Positions 41,266-56,760 of a stretch of DNA of 64,000 nt are shown piece by piece. Source of the DNA: Bugulina stolonifera (taxonomy: Eukaryota > Bryozoa > Gymnolaemata > Cheilostomatida > Bugulidae); assembly GCA_935421135.1 (NCBI GenBank), contig OW285190.1:12906501-12970500 (forward strand), written 5' to 3'. A program made the translations under genes and the position numbers. Numbering within the stretch: the stretch's first letter is position 1; the number at the start of each line of letters is the position of its first letter. The notes under the pieces are model-generated. The model did no database searches and was not told where the DNA came from. It saw only the letters and a program-made list of their open reading frames with translations.

Positions 41266-41835
41266 AACAGGACTATCTAGCCTGACTGCGCGTAGGTTGC
41301 GGTTGTAGGCCGCTCAGCTAGAACTCTTGGGTTGGTTCCAATCCTCATATCTCTTATAGTCCTTGGCAAGAAACTATTGAGATACCGGTTGCTATTTGCC
41401 CCTACCGATTGGGGGAGCACCAAAGACTGGGAGCAGGTCTGTACCGTTTCCACTGTTGGCTGGTCCAGTAGATCATCATATGGCGTGTTGAGGGCAGGGT
41501 GTTGCTCTTCCTTTTCCAGGATCCGCTGTAGAAGTGCTACCCTGCGATTCTTTCTCCTCTGGTCTAGCGGTTGTAGCTCAAGCTTGATCAAGGCTGCCTC
41601 AACATCTCCTCGACTTTTGATGTTACAAATAAACCGTACAGCAGTGGCCTGTATCTCTTCAAGGTCAGCTATATCTTTCTTACTCGATGGATCTCATGCA
41701 GCGCTGGTGTACTCCAGGTGAAGTAAACACAGGGCTTTGTAGGCAATAAGTCTTGCGCGTTCAGGGGCCCAGTATATTGCACGCTTTATATCATACCCAG
41801 TTGTCTCCTAGCATTTAGCACCAGACCTTCTTTGC
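41266..41835 (-). mobile_element. non-LTR retrotransposon remnant (RT C-terminal region)
   Basis: Minus-strand translation gives ERARLIAYKALCLLHLEYTSAA, then a TGA where the family has Trp, then DPSSKKDIADLEEIQATAVR. Next come LQPLDQRRKNRRVALLQRIL, the long Gln/Arg-rich end, and NSFLPRTIRDMR. Upstream parts carry further stops. It is a dead 5'-truncated LINE copy, better preserved at its 3' end than the one at 7.8-8.1 kb and from a different subfamily. Confidence 0.78.
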
Positions 41836-42678
41836 AATTGTATAATATAATATGATACTTCTGGGTTTTTTATTCATATCGATATTCATGATATTATTTA
41901 TTTATTATTATTTATACAATATTCATATAAAATATTTATGAAATATTGATTGATATTCATATATTTATTATAATTATATTAGTATATATTATAATGTTCT
42001 ATTGTTTTTTTTTTCATCTGAAAAACAAAAACATGATGCTGATATATATTACATGTACACTATGTTATATTGCACATTAAATAAAATTATATATATATAT
42101 ATTATATTGTATTGTTGTAATGTTGAGAATAAGAATTTCTTATGTCTCGTTATGTTGTAAAACCTGGATGAAGCTGGGAGGTTTAGCATGCCTTTTAAAA
42201 CTGGAAATCTTCCTGTAAAACCAACAGACTTGACAGGTATGCCAACCACTTAAACCGATAGGCTTCGCTTGCAAAGTTCAGCTGAAATTTTATATTTTGT
42301 AAAGTTGGTGCATATAATTATGCAAAAAATAATAATAAAATGCTAGATATCTCGTATTGATACCCATTGTTGGTAACTGAGGAGAATGGTTATCGCACAA
42401 AAGAGCTCATTGTTGCCTACTAATCTACATCAACAATAGTATATTTTACCGTGCGGCTAGCACCTCCGCTGTAAAGATTCTAAGAATTATTTTACTAAAT
42501 TTCTATTGGTTGAACTATACTAAACGTTTTCTCCGGGAGAATCTCCACGTTGGCGAACAACATCTACAACATCTACATTACAAGAGAACATCACCAACAT
42601 TCTGATCACTGGTTTCCATTTACAAATTACTATAAAATAGTTTATTATTTGTGTAACTGGTTCATATGAACTTGGGTA
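41836..42678. other. AT-rich intergenic, upstream of SH3BP5
   Basis: Contains TA-rich simple sequence (about 41870-42110) and the presumed SH3BP5 promoter. No coding exon was seen. Confidence 0.4.
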
Positions 42679-45600
42679 ATGAGTATTGATAATTCATATT
42701 TTCTTAGCTGTAGCTCATTGGAAAACCAAGATGAAGTGTTGAAAATGGGAGTGACTGTTACTGATTCAAATGCCAACTGCATCAGCTTGGCTCATGAAAA
42801 ATGCTCTGAAAATGAATTTGAGTTGAAGGGCGAAACTTCTTGTCTAGATGAGGAGGAGGAAGAGCCACTTGATCCTAGAATTCAGGTAATGTAATATGCA
42901 ATGTACATTGATATGCACATACGCCATGTCAATGGACTAAGAAGTTGAAATGAACTGCAAGTTTTTTGTTCTATTCCACAATATACCAGGGCAACCAGGC
43001 TCATGCATTTCAACACAGAATTGTCTTTGATGCCCTATGAATTTATGCTACAATCTACAATAAAAATTTCACATTTCTCATAAAAATTGTAATAATTGTT
43101 ATGTACATGTAATTGCATTGTTATGTGATGGAAATTCTTCTATCAAGCAAATTAGTTTGGTGGATGGAAGAAAATGATAACCAATACGAATGCAATTAGA
43201 AAGTTCATCAATGCAAAGAGTAATTAGATGTTGGCTAAATGTTACTTTTTAACAGTCATACTTTTATGACTGTCTAAAAATGCAGCAGTGTCAACCTCAC
43301 TACGTCGCCACTGCTGGTTGCTGGTGAAAAGCTGTAATCTGACCAGGCTTATTTTCATGCAAGCAGTCGGTTATACAAGGGAAAGGCAGTGTCTATTGCT
43401 ACCATTATTTTTTCTACTGTGTGTTAGGAATAACTGCTTAGCTTCTAGCAATGTGCTGACTGACTGTGACTGTACATATTCAAATACTACATATTATGAT
43501 TATTCAAATAATAACAATAGATTTGTTCAATACAATCACTGTGTTCAAATACGTATTTTTGCTGCTGTACACATCAATGAACTTCAATTACTGCCTTACT
43601 AACTGATACTTTGTTTTACCTCTAATTGTAGACCGAGCTAGAAATGATGAACAAAGCTACTGATCTTATCAACAAATTTGAAAATGATCTCGTGGTAATT
43701 ATGTCAGACCTTATGTAATGCTCTTTAAACTTAAAACTCGGGGAGGGGGGTGGTCCACCACAGGTGTGATTTTTTCAAGTCAAAATCAACCGTTTTGAAG
43801 CCTAAATACCCAAACACTATGTCAATTTAACAATTTTAACTTTTTATGAACTGTTCCCTTGCCAAGCCTATCATGCAGTAGTTTTGTGTAGGCTCTTGTT
43901 TGGTTGGCAAAATAAGCTCGGGGATATAAACTGTGACACGGAACTAAGTCATAACCACTTATGTATTTTGTTCAAATCGCTCCAACAGCAAAACTCTGGT
44001 AAAATAGTTGCCTACCATCGTTGAATCATGTGACAGGACTGTTTTCAATATTATAGCATGTCAAAACTACCCATAGGCTAGGACTGTGTTGATTATCAGT
44101 AGATAGAGGTCTATTTTCCACGTCTCTATTTTTTTGCTTTCCCTAAAATGATAGATTTTCACTGATTTTTTTTCCTGGTATATTTTTTCAGTGATGAGCC
44201 AGTTAGTGACTAAAGTAACACTATTTATACCCTTACTCTTACAGCACCATAATCACATGCATGTTGTATCTATATAATCTAAAAGTTTTATTACTCCATT
44301 GGGGAAGCAAGTGGTTAGTTAGTAGATTGGTTATCGATTACTAAAACTTTAGCCTATTCACTAGTCTTTCGGATAAGGGAAATACTACACTCAGCATAAG
44401 GACAATATAACTTTGCTGTGTATATTGTAACATCTTTTCTTGTTATCTAATATATCTAACTCTCCAACTGCATTCCTATTCTATCTACATCTAGTCGTTA
44501 GTATAATGTGTAAATCTAATCAGTCTATTTCTACCCACCGATCACATGAGTACGTAATCAGTGATAATCTATTTCATAACATGTACATGTATTATAGATT
44601 GATTATATACGTGTACATGTCGCTTACCATCCCGAATTGAGTAGACTCCTCTCTACGTACCAAATCCCCTCCCCTCCCAGACAACAGTTCTAATATGGTA
44701 ATGGGTAGAGTTGCATCAGGTTTTCGTTGGCTGCTGCTTCAGGAACCTCCACACTACCCTGACTACTATTTACACCTTCAGTTGTAAAACTAGTCAATAT
44801 TATTGCTGGCATAGCATAATAATTACTCTAAATATTTCCTTGTGGTTATCCTGATTTTGAATGAAGTTTTCTAAGTCTATGTTTATTTAATGGTTCCTGT
44901 ACTGGTTACAAAAGAAAGGAGCTTGCTTACAACATTCTTCTTTTCATCATGACAAGTGTTTGTGCAATAAAAATAATATTATTGTAGATGGCTCAAAAGA
45001 AGTTCAAAATTCTATTCGCTGACTCCTGTGACAAGCTTGACGCTGCCTCCAAAAAACTCGGTGCATATATTCACAGAGCAATACCATATTATGACTGCAG
45101 GCTGAAAGCGAAAGCAGTAAGTGTAGTTTCTTTTTACACTGTCGGAAATGTCATATATATACATTTTTGTACACATTTGTACTACTAACTACTTTATAGT
45201 ACATAGTGTGTTGTGCATGTGCTGAGCTTGTAGCAGGCAAGTATGTCCAGGCAGATTGTGGTATGTAATTATAGTCCCATTACTGACTGAGACATGTATA
45301 ATAAGCAGCAGGTAGTAGGACTATCACTTGCTGGGTAATCTCATATTCTATTGTTATTAGAATTATTTCCCCTGCTAGGTAATATACTACTGTAACTCTC
45401 GTTTCATTCGTCATATTTCTCTCGCTCTCCATGCAGCCTGATGAATGCCTTTAATGTTGGGTTTATAACCTTGCCATACTGAAGGCCACTTGACGCATTG
45501 TCCCATTCTCAGATGATTCTGTACAGTCTGTCACACTATTGCTGTTGTCATTCGAAAAGATCAACATCAGTAGTATAATAGAAAGCATCCCCACCTATCT

Positions 45601-48600
45601 TGCAAGATACAGAGGTTTGACCTCTATCATGGTTTATGGGCCCATCGGTACTCCAACTGTATTGGTTATTTTTAGACCAGTATATTTATTTGGTTAGGAG
45701 GACGACTCCCAAAGGAGGAAAATTACGTAAAGCGAACAGATTTTTATTTATTTACACGTATAATATAATTGATCATTTAAATTCGGTTAAAACCAATCTT
45801 TACTACTCAACCTCCTAATCTAAGGTTATAAGTCAAAACTTATCTGTTTGCTTACAGTCACTAGTAGATAAATATTTCATAACAAAACCAAACTCGTCTA
45901 GTTTAGGTCTATATCTGAGCTTGATAGGTAGATGGTTAGAATATTATGATAGTTTTGTGGAAATTCTATTTTGACATGATCTACCAAAACACTATTTAAT
46001 TCTCCACAGATTCAACACGGCAGTTCGTGTTTTGTTTGCCACTCAAGCACCTTCTCTAATATTTGTTTTACATGTAAAGTTTTGTGTACTACAATATTAT
46101 GTAGTTTGTACATACCGTAAAAGGGAGAATCTGTTAGTCATATTCACTACATATCGTGTATAATAATCGTCTCTGAGCCGAGGATAAATATGCTTGCTGT
46201 AATTGTACTTCCATATTTTATGTAAAAAGTCAATGGATCCGTGAAATGCAGCGTTTTTGACTGTTTCAATAATAATTCTACACCTCTCACAAATGTAGCT
46301 GTCCATCAAATAGACAATAACAATGTAACTGGTGTCTGCTGCCAAAAGAGTTCCCTGGATGTGATGACTAATAATTCAGTACCACGTGATAGTTCTTTTA
46401 ATAAAAATTGAATGCCATGTACATGTATATAAATTCCCTAGGTGGGTGCATTGACCAAACACAAAAGGAAATGTAATACAATGATCATTGTCTATCCAAG
46501 TTTTATTGATTGAAAAATTGCATAACACATTTCCTCCTACTTTCTCAGTCCTATATTACAATATTTTTGTTGTAACAGCTAATGAATTTCATACAATTAT
46601 CAATTCTCTACAGGTTACAGCTGCTGTGGAGTGTATGTTCACCAAGATTTACGTTTCATATTATCCTTTCCTTGTTTTGTAATATGTGTAGGCAAATTAG
46701 TTGTACCCAGACAGCACATTTGAAGATATGACAGCAATCCTTTTTGGGTTAAATGATAACTTGTTATGCAGATCAAATTGTAGTCAATTATACTTTGTAG
46801 AATGGATAATCAGATTCAGGCATAGCAATACTATATTATGTACTTATGTTCCTTAGGCTCAGGATGTGGTCCATGAGGCTACTAGTAAATATGAGGCTGC
46901 CGTTTCCATGGAGACCACAGCAAGAGAGATGCAGGAAGTAGCTGAGCAATACTTTGATAAAGAAAAGTCCAAACACAATCTATCATGGCAGGAAATGCTT
47001 AATCATGCCACAAATAAGGTAGGTCTGATAAGTAGGCTATGTATGGTAGGTCTGTAGGCTATATATGGTAGGTCTGAAGGCTATGTCTGGTTTATCTTTG
47101 GTTCTATGTAAAAAATAAGCGAAGACTTGATACAAAGTCTACTTGTACTTTAGTGTTACCAGCTCACTACCCGCATCAGTTAACCTACATATTATACACC
47201 TTACAGAATTGGTTTGTGCACATAATTCATGCATCAGATAATTGTATGAAGTTCACTAACTTCAAACAGTATTGTAACTTCCGATTGACATGATATAACA
47301 AACAGTTACATGTATGTGAAAAGCTTGTGAATTTATTGGCAGACAACTTTGAAGATGATATTTTTAGCCCAAAGTACATCATTCTATTGTCTTTAGTAGA
47401 AGTAAAAAAAGTTACCTACTACATAATAAAATAGAGGTTGCCTCTAAGTGACTATACATACATGTACATGTAATACTTGGAACTTGCAGTATAAATATAC
47501 ATTTCTGTTTAGTATTATAATACCAAACAGTAAATGCTAGGTGAGCCTCCTATAGTAGGCTACTTGCATATTTATACAGTAAGCTCTAGTGTAGTGTAGT
47601 AATTGTAGGCACCACCTGCATGTATATAACATCAGTTTATAGCCAGTAGCTACATGTAGAGTGTATTATGTACACATTATACACATTTATATCACCCATA
47701 TACACTAGTATAATAGGAATAAACATAGAGCTAATTATACAGTCACGTGTGATGATTCAATTATACAAAAGATGCATATTTCAGTAGCATAGGTAGTTAT
47801 AACATAGTAACTTACATAGGTACATTGTCAGGTACTGCAAAAAAGTAGAGTAGTCAAGTAAAAATACCCATAATGCATGTGTAGAACGGCAGCGGCAGCA
47901 TCCTCTGTCCTTGTAATGTTCTAGTTGTAGATGTCTTCTACCACTTGTTTACTCTATCAGGATGGCAGAATGCCACATGATAACAAACATATCCTTTATC
48001 CCACAGACTTGTGTATTTGTATTGTCTATAATGCTCTATATTACAGACAGGTGCTGTTGTATCCATACTTTATACTTCTTTTGGTGTGGTCATTGTTCAC
48101 CTCTATATCTACATTATAGTTCATGTTCCATATACTGAGTACCTTGCGAAATATAGCCTACTATTGTGTGATCCATTAATTGGTATGGGCTATGGGTAGT
48201 GGAAATCTCTCTGAACCTTGGCTATTAAACTATAACAATAATATAGCGCAATACACCCCTTGTACCAAGAGGGCATGATAAAGTAAAGACAAACTGTATT
48301 GTTATGCAATGACTTTGAGAAATCCCATTATTTCCTGTAATTACAACTAGGAGCTGCCAACTTCAGTGCAAGTAAATATACACTGTATTTTCCTCCAGTA
48401 TCTGTTATTCAACATGGAGTTGCCCCACCTTGTAACAAGATACCAGCAGTGTAGTTTTTCTAGCTGGAACATATTATGTAGCCTACCATAGGACATATTA
48501 TACTAGTATGTAGTCCAGATTGGAATCTGTAATGGGTTCTGTTCACCCTGTGAACTCTCATAAACATTTTTCTGTGTTACAAACAATACAGGGTTTTGGC

Positions 48601-51600
48601 ACTAACGCTGGATGTTTGGAAAAGTTGAATTCAACAGACACTTGACTTGGCAGTGATTGCTTTGTCATATATTTTGATGATGCAAAGAGCAAGTTATAAT
48701 GATTTAAAAATGCATTTTGAGTGTTTTTCTTTTTTTCACTTCAGAGTTCTGGTAACAATATTTCACCCTAATGACTATATCACTGTATCCTACAAAATAA
48801 TACCAATGTTATAATTATTTGTAAGTGTTGTTTGTTCCTTGTCAAATGACAACTGTGTTACAATGAAACTTATATCCTGAAAGACATGAAAAGATGAAGA
48901 ATAGGCTATATTATGGTTATTATATATCATTCATTAGTCATATAATAAAAACGTAATAATAGCTGACAGTCTAATATACTGGCAGCTAATAGTCCAAATT
49001 CCAGTTCTCTTACGTAAAAGTATAGAAAAATCGGCAGCAGCAGGGTCCTAGAGAGAACAACATAGCACTACAGACACACTGCCGCTCCTTGCTATCAATA
49101 TCTGCACTACATAATATACTTACATTGTACTTATATATACTAGTCATAACAGATAGTTGATGACTTCAACCCATTACAACTGTTTAGGTTGTGATGCACT
49201 AATTTGTAGCCTAAAAGACATGTTATTCATTGTAATCTAGTTATTTACATGCACATGTCATTGGAATGCTGATAGAGGAGTACCCTGGACATGCTGGACA
49301 CCTGCCTGTGCATTGCTATGGTCAGTTAGGTAACAGTCGTCTGGATTCAGATCAATATTTAGACTGTGTTTTGTATACATCTACTGTCAACTAGCTACAG
49401 ACATGTATGTTACTCATGCTGCCTCTGTCAGGAGCAGCAACCTGACTAATCTAGGATAATTCCATTTTTTGCATTCTCTTATAAATAAACCAAACCGACA
49501 AGGAGATATGTAAAGGAGATATTGTCAATGGGGGTAAGACGGCAAGAGGTGAAAATATTTAACCTTTCCATTGTGTGAACCGGCAAGTGCTGATGGAAGA
49601 CAGCTTAGGTCACCATCCCCCCAGTCTGTGTTTACACAGAATATGGTCTGATATATGGCATGTTCTTGATAAATGTCACATCCTGATGCTAGAGTAACTT
49701 CTCATTAATTATCTATCACCAACACGTTCATTCAGTAGAAACTAACCATTTTTTATAAATAATGTTGGCAAGATTCTGACCTTTTTGTGGTAAGTTATGT
49801 CAACAATGAGCAATAATAACCAGTTTCACTTTCCCAGTACTATAATGCTCTGGCATCCTCATTTATTTCTCATCAGTCAGCCTTGTGAGGTCATAAGCAG
49901 CAGTAGCAGCACAAAGAGTGGATCTCAAGAACTAATTCCCCCCCCCCCCAATTTTGCAAGAAAAGCGAAAAAAATGTTCAGTGTCTGTACCATTCATTAC
50001 GTTATGTCACGGCCTTCTCTTTGGCTAAAGTTGTAGTATAATAATATTGCTAGCTTTTTATGGTATTATTCGCACACCCATTTAGGTGCTTGTCTCATGA
50101 ATGCCATCAGCTATCGGCCTAGCGTTTGGGGCTCTTTTATCTCAGCCATGCCCATCTCATATCTGACTAAAGGGTACTGGTAGTTGTGAAGAGAAAGTCG
50201 GTCAAATGGGGCCACTAACCTTTTCAGGGGTCAACATATGTGAATGTTGAATTGAACATTAGCTTGAATCTACAACATACATGTAGTACACTACAACATA
50301 CATGTAGTACATGTAGTACAATGTTACAGTGAACCTCCCAACTCATCATAGGAATTCAGTTTATTAGCCCAGGTTCTAAAGTCCTCTGCTAAGAATTCAT
50401 ATGATTTTGAAGGAATATTGACAAACAAATAGTCTAGAGTCTAGACTTTATTCTTAGAATGCTGTTGGCGGAGAAACTTGTTACTGGAATAATAAGTCTC
50501 TTTTTTACACTTATAGTCCACCTGAAAATGCAGGCAGCATCAACAACTCCAACAACTTTCATCAATTCTGTTGTTTAGACCAGGGGCTATATTAATTATA
50601 TTCTATATTTTTTTTAGACTAATCTAATTATTTTTTGTTTATCCTTGCCGAATTTTAGTCAACATTACGTGACAACACTTTGTTTTTAATTGTATCTCTT
50701 ACAAACTGTTCAGTTGTAGGTATGCAAAGTCAATGGAACTGTATTCTATTCTTGTAGCTCAACAAAGTTTCTGGCTGAGAATGAAATTATATAGACTAAT
50801 ATATCTTTTTTAAACATGCAGTACTTGAAAAATACTAATTAAAATTGGAAGACTTTCCATGCCAATCTCTGCTGTTAGATAATTGCTACAGTGTGTATAA
50901 TCAATCTACAGTGTGTATAATCAATCTAGGTGCTGCAAACAGGGCATCAATCCACATCTGGCAGTCTTGACTCTAGCCTATGATATAAGTGGACATGGTG
51001 TGTAGGCTGTACTATATATACTATATATTACATAGGCTTCGGATTTCCACAGATCTGATATCGAATTGTCGGTATTTTAGTTGCTCGAAGCAGAAGAGGC
51101 GACCAGACTATGTCAAGGAGAACAACTAAGGGCAGAGAGAACCTTGGAGGAGGTCGAGAGGGATGTCCAGAGACAATACAAGCGCAACAAACGGGCCATT
51201 GCTAAATCAAAGTATGTCTGAAGATGAATATACATATACATGTAGATAGTAAACCAGTTTAGTTGAAAGTTGTCCTCTCTCTCTTCCTGATACAATAAAA
51301 GTCTATTTTGTAGCCTGTGTGTCGCCACCAACTCCTTTGGTTTCAACCTCTCAAAACTTTTCAACCATTGTTATCTTATGTACATGACTATTTGTAGAAG
51401 TTGTAAAGTCTACCTTTGCCAAAAACTTAGTCAAGCCAATTTAACATCAATTAGTTACTTTACAGTTTGTTTTTCCAGACTCCCTTTATTGAATTATAAA
51501 CTCAAGATGCCACTAAAACCACTTTTATTTCATAGTAATTAGTAGGAATGTGGAGATCAATGAATGTTGTTACAGGGAATCCCACCTGTTGTTAGTGTTA

Positions 51601-54590
51601 TTCATCAGCCATTATTATAATTTCTGTTGATATTTCCTGTCCTATACAGTATGTTGTAGTAGAGTAGAAGGTAAATGTTGTGTCTGTGAAAATGAATCAG
51701 AAATATTTCTGCATAATGTTATGTTTATTATATGCAATATTAGTTCATCAGCATACCCAGAGAGAGAGGATAACTTTTAAACTAATATGGCTCGTATTCA
51801 CATGTATAATAATTTTTTTTAGCTTGGGTTCTTCAGCTCTTCTAAATTGTGGAATAAGTTGGTACCGTACCATAACATCTACTAATTCTACTACCACTGA
51901 TATTAGGCTACTCCCATTATTTTGGAGAGCTACCAAAACATGAATATGTTATTCACCAGTATATAACTTTGAGTGCTTGAGTGAAGTGAATGAGTGTATA
52001 ATACATTATGCATATACATAAAGATGGCAGAAGATCTCAATAATCATAATATTTAACATGAGTGGGCATGTAAATATTTATGAAACAATGCTGGTAGGCA
52101 TACTTTGCAAGTTAACTAACTACATTGCATTGTTTGACATTATTATGCCATGATATAATGTAATAATTTATGTTGCAGTTAGTGCTTTGTGTGTATATTT
52201 ATGTGTGCATGTGTATTCTTAGAAACTAAAATACAGTCATGTAAAACTAAAGGTAACTTTGTAATTGGTATAGTGTAGAGGTGTATGACTGTATTATCCT
52301 GATTTACAGGCCATATTATGAAAAGAAAGCAAAGTTCCACACATTATTAGAGCAGCAGAGAGAGGTCATTGCCCTAGCGGAAAGTAATTTCTCTGGTGCT
52401 AAGGCTCTGTACGCCAAGTCGATGTCCAACTTGGAAGCTATTAGCAATGAAATCCATGTTCGTAGGCAGAACAGTGGCCAGAGCACTGGTGAGTTGAGAA
52501 GTTCAACACTAATACAATACATATGTAGTGTGTACTGTTGCTGCTACTAGGTCACAGAGGTTTAGTTGGTGGCTTTGCTGCATGTGAACAGAATAGTATA
52601 AAAAGTGAAAGTAAACTACTAGCTCTAGGTCAAAACTACATTTCTGTTCTGAAGATGACGTCCACTGAATGCTTGAATTCCAGGCTAAGAAAATTAGGGA
52701 AAAGTAATTGAAAATGAAAACAAAATATTTGCTCTTGAAGGCAAGGTAGTGTCAAATAGTAGACCTTTGAACCACATAATAACCCTACATGTAATATCTT
52801 TATTGTATTTACAGAATAACAAAATACTTCATTATCTTTGATGTGGGGGTTATCTTTCATGGTGTTATTATTTTGGACAGTATCAAGTTTTCTACTCCAG
52901 GTTATAAGTATACTTGAATTTCTATTTTGACATCTTTACAACTTCTATTAATACATAAAAGATGCACCACCCCTATATTTTGTAGGAACACAGTCCTCTA
53001 GCTCCAAATCTGACTTGAGTGAAACGGATGGAAATGTTACTGACACCAGTTTCACATGTTCGGAAACGTCGAGCAATGAAATGCTGACTGCTACTTTTAC
53101 TATCGGACGAACTTCTAGCAATGAACTCATAACAGACTCAGAAAAAATATCTTCTACTGAATTAAACTTGGAAAACGGTGACCACCAACAAGCCTACTTT
53201 TACGACACAGAAGAAACATCAACTGATGAAAATGTTAGTATAATTTTCGATGTCATCGGTCATCTTGTAAAGATGTCTTTTAATTCGCATTATTTTTTCT
53301 GAAGTTCATTGCATCTATATTTTTAAATTCTTTTAGCAAAAAAATGTAAATTGGATTAAACGATGGTTATGCAATTAAATGTTTCATTTTAGGATGAGGA
53401 CATATCATCATCACCTATACTCAAAAAACGAAGTGCAAGCTTTATTGACCCACCAGTATGCTTGGAGGACGTCCCAATAATAACAAAATCTAGATCTATG
53501 TCATTTCCTTCTTCATTTGTTGACGCTGATGCTTATGATCCAGATAATCTAGATTCCAGTGAGTATTCCGTATGAATCAGTTTATAGCATAGTAAGACAA
53601 CTCCTAGATGGAAAACAATTCCACATACATTATAGTACATAATTCATGATGCAATACGTTATTATCATATAAAATTCATGATAATAAAATTATGGTGCAG
53701 GTGCACTATTGCAACTATTTTTATATTTCTAGTGGTATGCGGATTAGGAAGTCAAACCAGATTTGAAGTGTCCCATAATTTGAATTTACCCGAAAAATAG
53801 CAAAACAATATTATAATTTTTTTAGACATGGCTACCTTCCAAATAATTATTTATAATAAATTGAAGCTGTATCTAAACATCTTGTAATAAACACTAAATA
53901 ATATTCAATGTCACATCCCACTGTAGTATTTATTCAACAAAAGAAACCTGCCAAGAGTTCGGTAAAAAAGAATGCATAATATGTCGGACATTTTTTATTT
54001 GTTATAATTATATCGCTGTTTATGTGGTTTTAGGCTCTGGTCTGAACAGGTCTGACAGCTCAATTCTTGATGACCAATGTATACAAGGGGCGTTATCTCA
54101 TCTCTATTTTGACACAGACTGTAACTGTCCTCGAAAGCTTTCATGTTCTAGAGTTACCAGTATATGTTCAACTCTTCCTGAGCACGGTAGGCAATATGGC
54201 AGCAATTGATTATTTTACTGGTGTCCTACCTACTGGTATTAATATAGATAGGGGGCTCTAACAAATTATGAATTACCCTTCCTAGTATGTAATTGATATT
54301 TTGTCCTTTGTCGACCTAAAATGTTAAGACATTATAAGAGGCCATATACATGTACAGCAAGATAGCGTTTTGCAATGTGGTTGAACAACACTATATTTGT
54401 CACTTGCCGTTGTTATATTACCGTTGTCTATTTCACAGATGACTATGATACGTTGCCTGATAACCTCTCACAGTATCAGAAACAGTTTACTTTGAAAAGG
54501 AGCGCATCAAGGCGAGGCAGTCAAGATATAGGCCAGCTTAGCCTAAATATTCTCTGTCTCACTGACGCACAAACTGAGTGTAGAATATGA
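42679..54590 (+). CDS. SH3BP5: SH3 domain-binding protein 5 family (Sab-like, Rab11 exchange factor family)
   Basis: SH3BP5 proteins are long coiled-coil proteins; human members activate Rab11 and one docks JNK on mitochondria. Exons are 42679-42885, 43632-43694, 44988-45116, 46857-47018, 51081-51211, 52310-52488, 52986-53233, 53393-53558, 54034-54186 and 54439-54590, totalling 1590 nt, 529 aa (human 455). Family blocks are TELEMMNKATDLINKFE, DSCDKLDAASKKLG, IPYYDCR, SWQEMLNHAT, YKRNKRAIAKSKPYYE across an intron, and LEAISNEIHVRRQNS. The N-terminal acidic leader and the Ser/Thr-rich C-terminal half (exons 7-10) are not conserved. The ATG at 42679 is the first after a TGA; the in-frame ATG at 42745 is an alternative. 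Intron 4 is about 4 kb. A 5' non-coding exon is possible. Confidence 0.9.
49938..49949. repeat. poly-C homopolymer, 12 bases
   Basis: Twelve consecutive cytosines in intron 4 of SH3BP5. Confidence 0.85.
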
Positions 54591-56760
54591 TTTACTAAGA
54601 GTGGTTAACATGCTTAGGATTTTTCAACTTACTGATATCAACCTGAGCCGCATAAACAATATTCTATCATGACCAGTGCGAAATATTTTGTACTTATTCA
54701 TCTATCATATTGTTTATTTTTACAATCCCATTTTCATTTATACAATCAATCATGTACAGACTATAAAGTGTTGTTATTTAATATGTATTATTCATACGTA
54801 TAAGTACTGTATGGTACTGTCATTTTTGGTAGTTGCTCTATAAATAATTATTATTGGTCACAAAATCATTGCTGTAAATATTTGAAATTTTTCTTCTCTA
54901 CAATTTTTTAATGTCATTTTATTGTATTGTTATCATGTACTGTTTACTGTGTAGCTTTATTATGCTCATATACATGTATGTGCTACTGAGCAATCATGCA
55001 ATGCACATTATATAATATGTAATAATATGCATCATTTTTCTATTATTTTACCAAAGAATTTGAAACATACATTTTATTTTCTAATGCTACATGCTGGGTG
55101 CATATTCTTCAAGTCAATGATATCTACATGTACTGTAGTTATGGAAATATAATTTCTCTTACAAAGGATACATAAGTTACTTGGGTAATATGTCAACCCA
55201 AAGTGATATTACTCCGTTCTATTAGCCACCAATTAATAATATTATTTATCAGTTGAAATGTATTGCAGCATATACATGTATAATAAAATATATAATGATT
55301 TTGACCCTAGTGCCATTTTCCATAACTACAAGTACAATGTTTCACAACAAGTTAGTATTGTCGTTGTGACCAAAGACAGGAGCGTAATATACCAGTTGGT
55401 CATGTGCAGCAGTTGTATACCTTAGTTGGTCCTTAAAACATTGGTAAAGAGTAACTTCTCATTGGAATTAATGCAACGTATGAATGCCCAAGTTTTGCAG
55501 TTTCTCTGTGATGAAATCTTGCGCACAATTTGGTTGAACTTAGGGAGTTTTCTATGGAATATCATTCCATTGTGTATGCTTAATGCTGTGTTAGCACTAA
55601 GCAGTGAAAATAGAATACATACTATACAGGCCTATACTTGCCAAGGAGCAGGACCAAAAAATCTGGACTTTTCAGCTCAAAATCCTTGGACAAGAACCAG
55701 AATTTATGGACATGGCTTAGATGTATATTGTTTGAATAAAACTTGTCACTAAAAAGTATAAAATTATCCATTTTAGCACTATTTGGTGGTTTGTAAAATA
55801 TTTTCTTCAATGTAAATAACTTGTTTTAGGTTGTATCTTGTGTTTTATGAGGTTTCGTGACATCTCCACCATAGATAAAAAATCAGGACAGCTAGAAAGT
55901 TAGTAGGGACAAACACAAAGACCAGGGGGTGTCCTGACAAAGTCTGGACAGTTGGCAAGCATGTACAGGCCTTATTCTAAGCAGAACCTCAGTTCCAACG
56001 TTTCTTACAATAAAGAGAGGACAAATCCTTGAACTTATGTTAGATACTAGAGTTACTTGATCGCGTGAGAGCGCAACTCCATGTTTGAGACAATTTGATT
56101 GTAATTGGATGACGTGAATAAACATGTCCAATCAGATTCTATGATGTAAATATGTGTAATGTAGCAATTCAAACTTTCACTTTTGTGCTAAACAGTCACA
56201 CAAAATATAAAGTTTCTATTAATATTCATATTATTAATTATATAGTTATATATTAATTATACAATTTTATAAACTATTATATAAGTAAGACAGAGGTAAG
56301 TGTTCATATCAGGCTTTTTTTAAATTTAGTATGCAGTTTTCTTCACTTTATGGTGCTTGTCATATAAATGTAAAAAAAGAATAAACATTTACATTAGCAG
56401 AAGAACAACACAACTACTAAAATACTACATGGGTACCCACTTGTACCCACTCTGAAACCAAATATCTTACCCATGAGATGGTATATAGAACGATGTCCTT
56501 ATGATAATTGATGTACAAAAATTGAGGCACGCCCCTTCCGCCCCTAGGCAGTCTAGCGTAATGTCGTCATTGATGTAAGTTGATGTAAGTTGATGTAGGC
56601 CTAAGTCGTATTAACTAATTGAAATTGCTACTTACTTAAATAAATTTTGATTCCAGAACTGCGATTGTTTGAAAGAGATTATTTCACAATGAAGTTTACA
56701 ATTGCACACTTGCCGAGGACGGGAAAACTGCATGAAGCGGCAGCACTCTTTCACCGAGCT
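54591..56760. other. intergenic between SH3BP5 and MRPL53
   Basis: Includes the SH3BP5 3' UTR, with a possible AATAAA at 55282-55287, and a possible small inverted-repeat element listed separately. No exon was recognised. Confidence 0.4.
55628..55975. mobile_element. possible small inverted-repeat element
   Basis: The left border CAGGCCTATACTTGCCAA resembles, in reverse complement, the right border TTGGCAAGCATGTACAGGCC. Both borders also carry nearby TCTGGAC or AGGAC words. The match is imperfect and no target duplication is visible, so this is tentative. Confidence 0.3.
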